Shown piece by piece: positions 32,890-43,176 of a stretch of 64,000 nt of DNA. The notes under the pieces are model-generated. The model was not told the origin of the DNA. It did no database searches and worked only from the letters and a program-made list of their open reading frames with translations. The position numbers and the translations under genes are program-made. This DNA is from Takakia lepidozioides (taxonomy: Eukaryota > Streptophyta > Takakiopsida > Takakiales > Takakiaceae). The DNA is taken from contig CM060732.1 of the NCBI GenBank assembly GCA_030704615.1, forward strand, positions 806,001 to 870,000, in the 5' to 3' direction. Position 1 is the stretch's first letter, and every line of letters starts with the position of its first letter.

Positions 32890-34440
32890 GAACTCGTTTC
32901 ATTGCCTGCTCGCTGTTGTACTGTTTTTGAATTCGTAAGATCGGGAGATTCCTTTGTCCGTCTCAAACTCCCTGAAGAAGTAGTTGTTCCACACAGCGAG
33001 CTTCCACCTCCTGATATAGGCCTCTGAGCCATCGCGATTTTGTAGTCTGCCATTGACTCCCCAAGTGCTGCCACTGCTCGTTTCTCCAAAGAAGATCATA
33101 AGAATTTGGGGGAGAACACAAATGTACATAATCATTTCGAAATGGTTTTCCAAAATCCTTACCTGGCTCCAGAATGTTGCTTTGTGCAGCCACTGGTCGA
33201 ATGTGTGGTCGCTCACAACTTTGATTGCTTATGTTTTCGAGTCCCTCTCGGGAGTTGGGAACATGTTGGTGTCCCTCACAAGTAGATCCGAATTCCAGAT
33301 CTCCAACCACTTGATTTTTTTTGCATTGTCCACCATTGAGATAGAGAGGCGATGCAATTTCTCTTGGGTCATTTCTGGTTTGGATCCATACTTGTCGTAG
33401 TGCACTTTCACCTGCTCTAGAAACTCTGTGCCAAGACTTGGATCTGCTATGCGGATTTGTTTGTCGAACGCACTCATGAGGTTCTTCCTTTGATTATTCA
33501 TCTCAAATCTCATTATGTCCTCAATCCCAGTGGCAGACCTCTCCACTTCTGTGTGGGTTGCATAGTATTCGGCTTTCGCCTTCAAGCCAGTCTCTGCTAT
33601 TTCTTGCTGCATACATTTGGCAGTGGACACCATCAAATACAAGAATTTCTTTGAAGAATTCAAACTGAAAACAAACAGAAGTCAAGATGCTTACCGTGTA
33701 CATGTAGTCAAGAAAAGCCTCCCTTGTCAAGCTGTACCATGTGCTTGTCTTCTTTTCAGCACATCTCTTCATCTGCAGAGGACTAAGCACATTCGCAAAC
33801 GACTCCAGTGGCATCAACCCTATCTTCTGGACACAAAAAAGAGTGTGACAAAGATTGGTCGTCATATGGGAGGTTTTGTTTGACTTGCGAAAACGCATAC
33901 ACTTATAAGACGACTGCCTACATTGGGAAAGCACAGAACGGGTGGAAACCAACTAAATAACTTGCTTGTTTATGTTGTGCATGGCTGTCAAAAGCTAAGT
34001 GACATGTCCTTTGTGATCGAGCACCATGGAAACTACGTTCTAGTACCAATCAATCTCGTCTGAGTGCAAGCTTGAAATGTAATCCATCCAGGCAAGCAAT
34101 CTATGGTTCCCGTCCCAGACAAAGAACATCTTTCCCATAAACGCTTTTGTTGAAGCCTTCTTTGAAAGTTTTGCTTCGAACTCCCTGTTCACTTCCCGCC
34201 AGCATGCATCCCAACTTTGCTCAATGTCCTCTGTTACAGGGCACTCCTCTCCTTTCGTGTTCGCTGTGGATACGTAGAACACCGCAGATCCCTTGACATA
34301 CCCGTGAACAAAATCGTTCTTCAACTTTGTGATGTCGTTTCTCAATGCAGGTCGGACAGCGGGCATATAAATCATCCTGTACAATGGGATAAGGAGGTTG
34401 CCCCCGGGAACCTCCATTGACAAAATCGAAGGAGTTCACT
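32890..34440 (-). pseudogene. second-family ParB-like / methyltransferase gene, 5' half (copy D)
   Basis: A diverged homologue of the 57898-63649 gene, with the same exon order on the minus strand. The ParB exon (34423-34040) has AVRPALRNDITKLKNDF and GKMFFVWDGNHRLLAWMD. Exon 2 (about 33890-33700) has TNLCHTLFCVQ and TWYSLTREAFLDYMY then gtaagc. Exon 3 (33664-33320) has SAFDKQIRIADPSLGTEFLE and EKLHRLSISMVDNAKK. Exon 4 has KWLEIWNSD and, after an in-frame TAA near 33236, VSDHTFDQWLHKATFWSQ then gtaagg. Exon 5 (about 33085-32900) has AYIRRWKLAVWNNYFFREF. The methyltransferase half is not here. Protein similarity with DNA divergence implies past selection on the protein. Confidence 0.75.
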
Positions 34441-35600
34441 TTCTGCCCCCCTATTACCTCCTCGGCCTGCAGTTGGGCAGTCTCACGCCTAAAGAGTCGC
34501 AGTACTTTGTAACCAACAGTGAGCGTCTACAGAGTGCTAGATCCCGTCATCTATATATATATGCCATGGTGTTTTGAAATGTGGGAAGTTGGATGTAGTC
34601 TGATGGGAGGACTAAAATTGGTTCACTTGAAAGTCTAGGCAAGTCATTGGATCAATTCACGGAAAGCACCAGCATGAACTTGGGCTTTGTCACGCTTGTT
34701 TTCATTTCAGGTTGATCGAAGCTTGCGGGGAATGGAGCCATCAGTCGTGGCGTCATTTCCATGCATAAAGTACAACCATTCAGTCTTTGCTTCGAAGGAA
34801 GACGCACAGTAAGCATAACGACCTCCGCTGTTCCTCTTTCTCTCATCCCTCCTCCACAGCTGCGTGATATTAGAAATAGCGTTCCTGTAATCCCTGGTGG
34901 TTATATTGGGAGCCAATGCCCCTTACGCGGAACATTTTCTCTAATCAGCCAGCAGTTGTGTTTGTCGTGCTGCTAAGTACTTAAGTTCTCAAATGTATAG
35001 GGTAACTCGGGGCTTCCTTATTGATAAAAGCTTCGTGATACTTGAGAGAGAATCTATGTAAGTGCCATAAGAATGGGCAGTCAGACACTTTGGGGCAGGA
35101 GAGGGCTAACATGAATTAAGTGTAGTGAGTTCTCATCCAATAGTACTGGCATTTGCTGGTGTTAGCTGCAGTTCAGTGAAGAATTTCATGCTACTGTTCC
35201 CTACCTGCAATTTTCCATTTTGCACACATCGAGTTTGTGTAATGGTGCTTAGACATATTCTTAGCGATGTTAGTTTGTTTCACATATGTCAATGTTGTTG
35301 TTGCTCTATTGCCTGAAAGCTTGCTCATGTATCTTCTGCCGTTTTCGGGCTGGATGACAGTTGAAGGTGGGTGACCAAGTCCGGCCAAGCCAGTGTATGC
35401 ATCTTCTGCTCAGGCATTTGGAAGTCTACTTAGACTTTGCAGCTTTGTGCATTTTTGTAGCAGCACCGCATTAGATTATGGAATGGATCTCTGAACATTA
35501 AGTCACGTTGTATTTGAATCGATGTTCCAATTTGTGTTTTCGTATGCTTTCAATGGTGCACTTTCGTGTTTCAATGCTACGGTCATGTACACGACTACCT
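34441..35600. other. unassigned region upstream of copy D
   Basis: A short minus frame (34916-34652) reads RDYRNAISNITQLWRRDERK and SSFEAKTEWLYFMHGND; I recognise no family, and it could be an upstream exon of copy D. A minus-strand frame at 34500-34430 (TAQLQAEEVIGGQKVNSFDF) may also be part of that gene. The rest is AT-rich without repeats or frames of note. Confidence 0.35.
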
Positions 35601-36025
35601 CCCATCCACAGCCTCCGCCACGTGCCACTTTCACCCCTCATGTTCGCCCATACTCGTGCCACGGGCAGTATCCAGAGTGCGCCATGGAAGTCATATGTTC
35701 TAGTCATAACGACCACCCCACCCCCATTCTGCATAATTGACTCCACGTGTGGACTTGGGATTCAACGTCCGAAGTCATATATGCCAGTCACGAAAGACCT
35801 CCCGCTCCATATTGTCATGCCACGTGTCATGTCCAGTATAATCCACGTGTTGTCACGGGGTTAATCTGCGGAAGTCACCCTGTCATGCCACGTGTCGTTC
35901 CCGGTATTCTCCACGTGCTGTCCTGGGGTTAATCCGCGGAAGTCATATATGCCAGTCATGAAGACCCTGTCGCCTTCCCTTTGACGTGACACGTGGCATA
36001 TCCCTTCCGTTCCACGTGAAGCTGA
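35601..36025. promoter_or_regulatory. cluster of eight CACGTG (G-box) sites in short tandem repeats
   Basis: CACGTG occurs at 35619, 35744, 35821, 35844, 35889, 35912, 35990 and 36013. Neighbouring words (CATGCCACGTGTC, GGGGTTAATC, GCGGAAGTCA, TATATGCCAGTCA) recur with ~65-70 bp spacing. It lies upstream of copy E on the plus strand. It may be a promoter with G-box array or a transposon subterminal repeat whose word is CACGTG. Confidence 0.6.
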
Positions 36026-36273
36026 CATGGATTCGCAGTCATTTACTACGGTCTTATCAATGACTATGATTAGGCGTCCCCGTTGCCACGCCAACAGTGA
36101 GCTCCACGACTGGCAGATACGACTCTATGGCGCTTACAACTCATTTATCACAATTGACTGGGTTTATCTGACTGGGCAGTCATGCAGTCATAAAAGGCTG
36201 ATACGATTGGAAAATAGTAGACGTAAAAGCCGGAATCTGTTGTAGTGCGGGGGAGGGATCTATAGGCAAAAGT
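36026..36273. other. spacer before copy E
   Basis: No repeat or recognisable frame; it may be the leader of copy E (TATA-like words are weak). Confidence 0.3.
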
Positions 36274-37254
36274 ATGCAGAGTCGGGGAGGTCAAGAGCTC
36301 TTTCTGGACAGGCAGCTCGATGAGCTCTTGGAGCAGCCCCTTTTGCGTGAGTCTGGCATCAAGAGAATACAAGCTATACAGGAGGAGGAAGGCTCAAGCA
36401 AAAGGGAGCATGCGAGTAGGAGATGTGGACATGGACAGCGGAGGACAGACTTAGATTCAGGTGAGTGGAGGAGCGCTTGTGTTTCATAGTGTATTTGTTT
36501 TTGCATTTGTAGAGATGAAGAGAGGTGGAGGAATAGAAGAATGGGTGCCATTTTAAGTTGGCGTCGATGGCAGCTTCTCATCGAGTACTTGTATGCGGTA
36601 AGAATACGTTCTGATCAGACATCCATGTTGATTCAATTATGGATCACATTTGCTCTTACCTGGGTTGTCATGTAATACGAAGCCACCGTTCTTGTGTCAC
36701 AACAAGAAATTGCAGATGCGGGAGAGCAAGCCAAGCTGGAGTATTATACCACTACTCCGGATGATGAGAGAACAACAAACGGGGTGGAGGCGAAAATGAA
36801 GGAGGAGATGGATCTAGCGAGGAAGAACCTCAAGAGTGCGTTCGACAAACACATAAGAATTGCTGACCCTGGACTGGGAAGGTACTTTCACTTTGTTCTT
36901 ATTCCGGAGAAGGCTCTCAGTGAGGATCCAGACTTGGGTGAACCCAAACGATGAAACCACAATGTATATTGCAGGCATTGTCAAGGACTGGGGTCGGGCA
37001 CACTACCATGACTGCGCTGGTGGTACCTTGACTGCCCGAGGGCATCCACTCCGTGGGAGGAGAACGTCTTGAGGAATAAGAACAAGAATGTCGCTTCCTT
37101 GGCACCCCGGACAGATGAAGAGTTGCAGCAAAGAGCCTTAACGCAATCGAATAAGAAAGAGCCAGCAAAACCGGCCACCCCCGCTAACGACAAAAAGAAA
37201 AGAAAGGGGAAACAGACTTCGGAGGCTGCTGGGTCCGGCCCTACTGGGCTGGAA
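36274..37254 (+). pseudogene. second-family ParB-methyltransferase gene, internally deleted fragment (copy E)
   Basis: Plus-strand exons of the diverged family. After a 5' segment (ELFLDRQLDELLEQPLL), an exon like exon 2's end (RRWQLLIEYLYA, donor gtaaga near 36600) precedes exon 3 (QQEIADAGEQAKLEYYTTTP, LKSAFDKHIRIADPGLG, ends near 36880 at gtactt). The sequence then jumps to the exon 6 equivalent (MYIAGIVKDWGRAHYHDC, then NKNKNVASLAPRTDEELQQR, KKKRKGKQ), skipping exons 4-5. It ends abruptly at a LINE fragment. It complements copy D and could derive from the same element family. Confidence 0.7.
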
Positions 37255-38233
37255 GCTTACACAAATGTGCTATCACAGCCGCCACACACCAGTCGACTCA
37301 CTAAAACCTCCATCGCTTCACACTGTCAACTATATGTCCACTACCAAAACAAACCCTTCCCCTTCCTAGGGCCGGATGAGCCATACACTTATCTAGGAAT
37401 TCAATTAGTACCTTCTCTCACTTGGCATATACAGAAAGAATCTACAACATCCAAACTCACTGACAAAAGCTTGGCGCTACTCAAATCCCCAATTGCCATT
37501 CGTCCCAAGCTATCCATTATTCAATCAGTTTTACAAACCCAAATTCAATCTGCATTCCATGCTGCACCCTTCTCCCTACCAGATATCAAAAAACTCGACA
37601 AAAAAATCATTCATCTTACCAAACGCGTATGCGGTTTATCAGTCAGCACCCCCAATGCCTTAACACAACTCCCAACCGATAGCTATGGAATTGGCTCAAG
37701 CCCATTAATTATTTCGTACGCCCGCACATTAGGTACACAGTTGAAAGAAGTGCTAAATGACCCTAGGCGCCTTGGTATCATCTATCAGGGGCTCCTCCGA
37801 TTCTTTGCCCAAAAATACAACGGTCTTCACTCATTGTCATCCTTACACCCACAAGCTTGCCTACACTCCCCCACTGCACGTACACTACTCATCCTCCGCC
37901 AAATGAAAATAAGAATACAAACGGACCTACCAGGCTACCACAAAACACCTCTTCACCATTGGAACACGCATGGGTCACAAGTCCTTCTCTATCACGATTC
38001 GAACTCTCTCACCCAAAACAAAAAATTCCCATCCTCACTTACTTCAAAGAACGCCACATTACTACCCTCACCCAACTTACCACAGCAACAGGGCGCCGAC
38101 TTCTAAGGCCAAGAGAATTCACTATTAAATTCTTGCATGCTACAACCAAAACTAGCCGGTACTTACAGCACCTCCGCACACTCTTCTGTCACCCATCCCA
38201 AGCCTGCACCCTTGATTGCCCGGTTGCAGGTAT
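37255..38233 (+). pseudogene. LINE (non-LTR) reverse transcriptase fragment
   Basis: A 345-aa frame ending at 38106 contains, from about 37260, PDEPYTYLGIQLVPSLTWHI, LLKSPIAIRPKLSIIQSVLQ, FSLPDIKKLDKKIIHLTKRV and CGLS. This is the post-palm/thumb part of LINE reverse transcriptases (YLGI-x-L box, then helical region). The catalytic palm (YxDD) is not present. After 38106 the frame shifts and further residues (HATTKTSRYLQHLRTLFCHP) continue to the foldback at 38234. Its fusion in frame to copy E is accidental. Confidence 0.65.
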
Positions 38234-38303
38234 GGACGTGACGCCGCAGTAACACGTCAACGTCGGCGTCACGTCAAGACGTGACGGTCGTCACGTCGCG
38301 TCC
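38234..38303. repeat. 70-bp foldback, second copy
   Basis: GGACGTGACGCCGCAGTAAC ... CACGTCAACGTC ... GTCACGTCGCGTCC. It shares its start, core and end with 11654-11724 and is again inserted at the end of a decayed coding sequence. Confidence 0.6.
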
Positions 38304-38670
38304 ATAAGAAGACATTCATCGCGGTAATTTTTGTTTACTTTTTTACTTTTTACCTTCTTTTGCCACGCTGGCGACAACGAGGACGAAGGTGACCGGCCAG
38401 GTGACGGCTTGCCGAGGCGACCATGCAGGCGCCGGTCGCCGGGCGGGATGGGGCGCCGGCCACGCCAGCGGTTGCCACGTCGGCAGTCCCCGAGCGGATG
38501 GGGGCTAGCACGGGCGACCGCCACATCAGCGGTCAGGCACCTCACCTCCCCCTCCCGCTAGGTGACCACCAATACGGTCGCCTAGGCAACAAAAGAGAGA
38601 AAACATTTCGGGACCGCCAGCATTGGCAGTCCCAAGAACGGGCGGTCACCTGCCATGCCTCCCCGATCGC
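38304..38670. other. GC-rich stretch with GCGACC / GGTCGC words
   Basis: GC-rich sequence with repeated GCGACC, GGTCGC and GGCGCCGG words, partly palindromic. The words resemble those of the 11876-12275 array, so this may be the rest of the element whose tip is the foldback. No coding frame is credible. Confidence 0.4.
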
Positions 38671-38815
38671 CGAGAGATTTTATTTTATTTTATTTTATTT
38701 TATTTTTTATTTTTTTGTGAATAAACAAACTTGGTACCTGCGGTCCAGATTTTCTATTAAGAAATTGAAACGGGTTTAGGGTTTAGAGTTTGGGGTTTAA
38801 CCATGTCCCTAAACC
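38671..38815. repeat. TTTTA microsatellite and degenerate telomere-like tract
   Basis: (TTTTA)n with a T-run covers 38678-38716. GGGTTTAGGGTTTAGAGTTT at about 38770 resembles two to three degenerate plant-type telomere heptamers (TTTAGGG). It is short and internal, not a chromosome end. Confidence 0.6.
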
Positions 38816-38829
38816 CTTTCAACCAAATT

Positions 38830-40310
38830 TCATAGACCTGATAATTGACAGGTACTCGTGAGAAGGTATGTCTATGTCCAACACACTCGCAAAAATTGAA
38901 AGCAATCCAAAATCATTTGAACATTGAACGATGAGTTCATCTTTGAATCAATTTTGATTCACCTGATACTTTAGAGAAGCCTGTGACAAGGTATATCCAA
39001 CACAGTTGCAAAGATTGAAAGCAATCACAAATTCATTTCACCAAGGAAGGATGAGTTCACCCTCTGAACCAATTTTGATTGACCTCATACTCAACAGGTA
39101 CCTCTGACAAGGTATGTCCAACACACTCGCAAACATTGAAAACAATGAAAAATCATTTCACCAGGGAACGATGAGTTCACTCTCCGAACCAATTTTGATT
39201 GACCTGATACTCAATAGGTACCTTTGACAAGAAATGTCCAACACCCTCGCAAAGATTGGAAGCAATCAAAAATCATTTGAACAGCGAACGATGGGTTCAC
39301 CCTTTCAATCTTTATTGACCTGATACTCGACAGGTCCCTCTGATAAGGTATGTCGAACACACTCGCAATGTTTAAAAGCAATCCAAAATCATTTCACCAG
39401 GGAACGATGAGCTCACCCTCTGAACCAATTTTGGTTGACCTGATACTTGAGAGGAGCCTGTGACAAGGTATGTCCAACACACTCGCAATGTTTGAAAACA
39501 ATAAAAAATCATTTGATCAGCGAACGATGGGTTCATCCTTTGAATCAATTTCGATTGACCTGATACTCGACACATACCTCTGACAAGGTATGTGCAACAC
39601 ACTCGCAATGTTTGAAAGCAATCAAAAATCATTTGATCAGCGAATGATGGGTTCATCCTTTCAATCAATTTCGATTGACCTGATACACGACACGTACCTC
39701 TGACAAGGTATGTCCAACACACTCGCAAAGATTGGAAGCAATAAAAAATCATTTGGACAGCGAACGATGGGTTCACCCTTTGAATCAATTTCGATTGACC
39801 TGATACTCAACACGTACCTCTGATAAGGTATGTCCAACACACTCGCAAAGATTGGAAGCAATCAAAAATCATTTGAACAGCGAACGATGGGTTCACCCTT
39901 TCAATCAATTTCGATTGACCTGATACTCGACACGTACCTCTGACAAGGTATGTCCAACACACTCGTAAAGATTGGAAGCAATCAAAAATCATTTGAACAG
40001 CGAACGATGGGTTCACCCTTTCAATCAATTTCGATTGACCTGATACTCGACACGTACCTCTGACAAGGTATGTCCAAACCACTCGTAAAGATTGGAAGCA
40101 ATCAAAAATCATTTCAATAGCGAACGATGGGTTCACCCTTTCAATCAATTTCGATTGACTTCATACTTGAGAGGAGCATGTGAAAAGGTATGTCGAACAC
40201 ACTCGCAAAGATTGGAAGCAATAAAAAATCATTTGAACAGCGAACGATGGGTTCACCCTCTAAACCAATTTTGATTGACCTCATACTTGAGAGAAGCCTG
40301 TGAGACATCG
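38830..40310. repeat. 120-bp tandem satellite
   Basis: About 12 units of 120 bp. Landmark AATCAATTTCGATTGACCTG recurs at 39544, 39664, 39784, 39904 and 40024. Units at 39660-40140 are the most alike, and outer ones (38830-39300) are diverged. Because 120 is a multiple of three, minus-strand frames stay open across units (39372-40148) but have no coding character. Confidence 0.95.
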
Positions 40311-40752
40311 TTCGGTACTGTGGGGGCGGTGTCTCGCCCACGGCTCCCACCTGATGTACTTGGGTTGTTTTCGGATGGGGTGCCAAGAGAAAGGACCGGG
40401 AAGGGATGGACAAAGTTCTGATACGAACAAATGAACATACGGGCATATATTATAATGTGTCATTGCAACCATACAACTTATTATAAGCGAAATGCAAACA
40501 ACAACCTTCAATGTGTGCATGCATCACATATGTCATTCAGTGGTTACATGTATGTGCGCAACGTCACGCATGCAAAGTTTCAAACCCAAACAAAATCATT
40601 TGCCCCCCCCAAGGACGCGTTCACCCTATCAACCAATTTTGTTTATTAATGTGAAAGAAAATCCTCTCATGCCATTGCATCCATCAAACGGATGTGACTC
40701 AAGCTTCATTTTTTCCCACATATGCTTAAATATGTGTGCAAAGATTCAACAG

Positions 40753-40788
<36 letters not shown>

Positions 40789-41198
40789 AAAAACATTTGC
40801 CTAGGGTCACTTTTGCAAAACTCTTTATGAAGAGTGCATGAAGCTGAAGATAACTCAACTTTGGAGTGCAAATGAGAGAACAAAATATGGTTCTGGGTCC
40901 AAATGATTTTTTTTTACTCCCAAATTTTGCACGCACATTGCATATGCTGTCATTAAGCATATGGCTTCAGAATGGAATTAAAAAAAAAATCATGTGCAGG
41001 CGAAACGCAGTTTTCCGTCTCAACGACACGTAGCTGCGTTCAACACTTGAATGACCCATTGAATGAACTTGGTTCAAGCTCATACTTGGTCCACATGTGC
41101 ATAAGTATGTTCAAATCACATATGCAAAGTTGCAACCCACACGAGCAACAAGAAAAGATATTTACATCAATCGATTAATTGGATGTATACAAAGTACA
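40311..41198. other. non-coding sequence with a decayed satellite unit
   Basis: One degenerate 120-bp-like unit is visible at about 40585-40650 (AAATCATTTGCC, GTTCACCCTATCAACC). Simple A/C-rich and A-rich runs occur at 40757-40795 and 40979-40989. No gene seen. Confidence 0.5.
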
Positions 41199-41678
41199 TC
41201 ATAGGAGGCCGACCTCCTCACTTAGCTTGGCGCCACCAAACTCAAAGTTAATCCCACGAACGACCCTATCCACATCGCCCACTCCTACCCCTTCTGGTTC
41301 ATACACCCAGGCCCGAACCCTATTGCACCACGACCCACACGCAATCTCCTGGCCACCCTCACCTGTGAAGCCAATGAGCAGGCCGCAGCCTCTATCAGTC
41401 ACACAAAAGTACATATTCAAAAATGGACCCAATCCAAGGTATTACACCACAAACTCTCGAAACACTTCTGGCAGCAACTGTGAAGTCTTGCGATTCACCT
41501 CGCGCACTAACGCACAAAATGTTTTTTGTGTTTGTTTTTGGGACGGGCGCAGGTGAGGGACTTCACTTGAATTGAATGTTGAAGCTTGCAAGACTTGAAT
41601 TTGCAGATGGAGCTTTTGTTGGTGTATGCTACTGCTGATGCAAGATGCCGCTTCAAGGCTACTTCCAAGCTGCCTCAA
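41199..41678 (-). pseudogene. unknown open sequence, possibly a host gene fragment
   Basis: Minus-strand frame 41678-41442 (ALVREVNRKTSQLLPEVFRE) is separated by one TAA from an in-frame continuation 41432-41199 (NMYFCVTDRGCGLLIGFTGE, CGSWCNRVRAWVYEPEGVGV, INFEFGGAKLSEEVGLL). The composition looks protein-like (Gly/Cys/Trp spaced) and unlike the neighbouring repeats, but I do not recognise it. An overlapping plus-strand frame (41179-41556) is Ser/Pro/Thr-rich and probably a shadow. Confidence 0.3.
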
Positions 41679-41689
41679 TGATGCTGCAT

Positions 41690-42200
41690 TTGGTAGATCA
41701 AACGTCCTGGTGTATGTAAAGATCTGTTCAGATTACACAATGTCATCTGATGGTTTTAACCAAAAAACTCCATGGGGGTATGACCTGGTAATGCCTAAGT
41801 ACTTCTGGTTATCAGTAAATTTAATGTTGCTGATTTACTATGCATGTGCAACTTGAAACTCTGGAATACCTGGAATACCAGTACAAAACAGCAAATTTAC
41901 TGCAGTTTTTGATTAAAGCTCAACCTTTATAGCTGGCAGATTCATGGCAGTGCTTTGATAAGGCGGGGAATACCTCCCAAACATCCTTTATGTAAGATCT
42001 GTTCAGTAGATTACACACTGTCATCTGATGTTTTTTTTTTAAAAACCCGTGGGGGTATGACCTGGTAATGCCTAAGTACTTTTGGCTATCAGTAAGTTAT
42101 AACTAAGCAATGCTGGTTATCAGTAGCTGTACTATAGCTGGTTTACTAAATGATTGGTATGAAACTTTGGAATACCATTTCCAGAGATCCAACTAAGCTG
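41690..42200. repeat. two ~190-bp direct repeats
   Basis: GATCTGTTCAG...TACACA-TGTCATCTGATG and GGGGGTATGACCTGGTAATG occur at about 41720-41870 and again at 41996-42150, roughly 280 bp apart, with indels in a T/A run. No gene is evident around them. Confidence 0.7.
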
Positions 42201-43176
42201 CTGTAAAAGGTATAAAGCAAAGGAGTTGATGGTCTCTTTCGATGACGAAAGGCTCATATATAGGACTGGCTCATATATAGGAGTGGCATGCCTAGAGCTA
42301 TGTTTTTCAGAATGTAAAGCTGGCTTATATATAGGGGTGGCTTTCTAAGTAATCCCACCCTCCCATCCGTGGATTTCTTGTCATTGAAATCTGATATGTA
42401 TCATCATAAAGACTGGTTGTAAATGGAGAATGATTGATAATGCCTCTTTATGAGGATGATTTGTCGTAAATTTGACAAAGACCTTATTAGGTCTTGTCCA
42501 TGTCCCGACAAGACATAATATCTTCCCTCTCTCTTTTTAACTTTTTCTGCCCCCTCTCTACCTCTCTGGTTTTTTTTTTTTGTCTATGGATGATGTGATT
42601 ATGGCCTGGAATTGATCTTTACTACCCCTAATTATGATTAATTACGGTGGAAAACCCTAACCCCTACCCCAAAACCTATTTTTAACCTTTAACTTTTTCT
42701 GCCCCCTCTCTCCCTCTCTGTTTTTTTTTTTTTTTTTTTTTTTTTTTTGTTGTGAGCAACACAAAAGAGAGGGAGAGAGAGGGAGAGATCAGGAAACCCA
42801 AAAAAAAAAAAGGGGTGGGGGGGGGGGGGGGGGGAGGGGGAGTGACTGAGCAGCTGCTCAGTCACTCCCCCCCCAATTTATTTTATTTATTTTTTAAATT
42901 ATTTTTTCCGTTGTTGCGTTGTTGCCCCTCTCTCCTTCTCTGGTTTGTTTTGTTTTGTGAGCAGCGCAAAAGAGAGGAAGAGAGAGGGAGAGATCGAAAA
43001 AAAAAAAAAACCAAACCTTTTTTTTTGTTTGTTTGTTGCCCCCTCTCGAGACCAGCAGCACTTGCTGCTCTCAGCCCCCCACATGTTTCTTTTTTCTTTT
43101 TTCTTTTGGATCTGGAATGTAGAGGTTGTTTTCTGGTGAGGCCAACTTTTGGGTTTGCATGACAGGTGCCAGGCTT
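42201..43176. other. simple-sequence rich interval before the CACTA gene
   Basis: CTCATATATAGGAGTGGC words repeat at 42250-42345. A CTTTTTCTGCCCCCTCTCTM word recurs at 42541 and 42690. Long T, A and G runs lie at 42720-42748, 42799-42810 and 42821-42838, with AGAGAGGGAGAGAG stretches. A short inverted repeat GAGTGACTGAGCAGCTGCTC/AGTCACTC surrounds 42839-42867. No gene seen before 43177. Confidence 0.5.

Noticed and set aside
38770-38815. Chromosome end (telomere)
   Set aside because: Only two to three degenerate TTTAGGG units, with normal sequence on both sides.
39372-40148. Minus-strand frames of 113-138 residues in the 120-bp satellite
   Set aside because: Same cause: a period divisible by three. 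No start context and no protein-like character.
41179-41556. Plus-strand 125-aa Ser/Pro/Thr-rich frame
   Set aside because: Overlaps a more protein-like minus-strand frame and has low-complexity composition.
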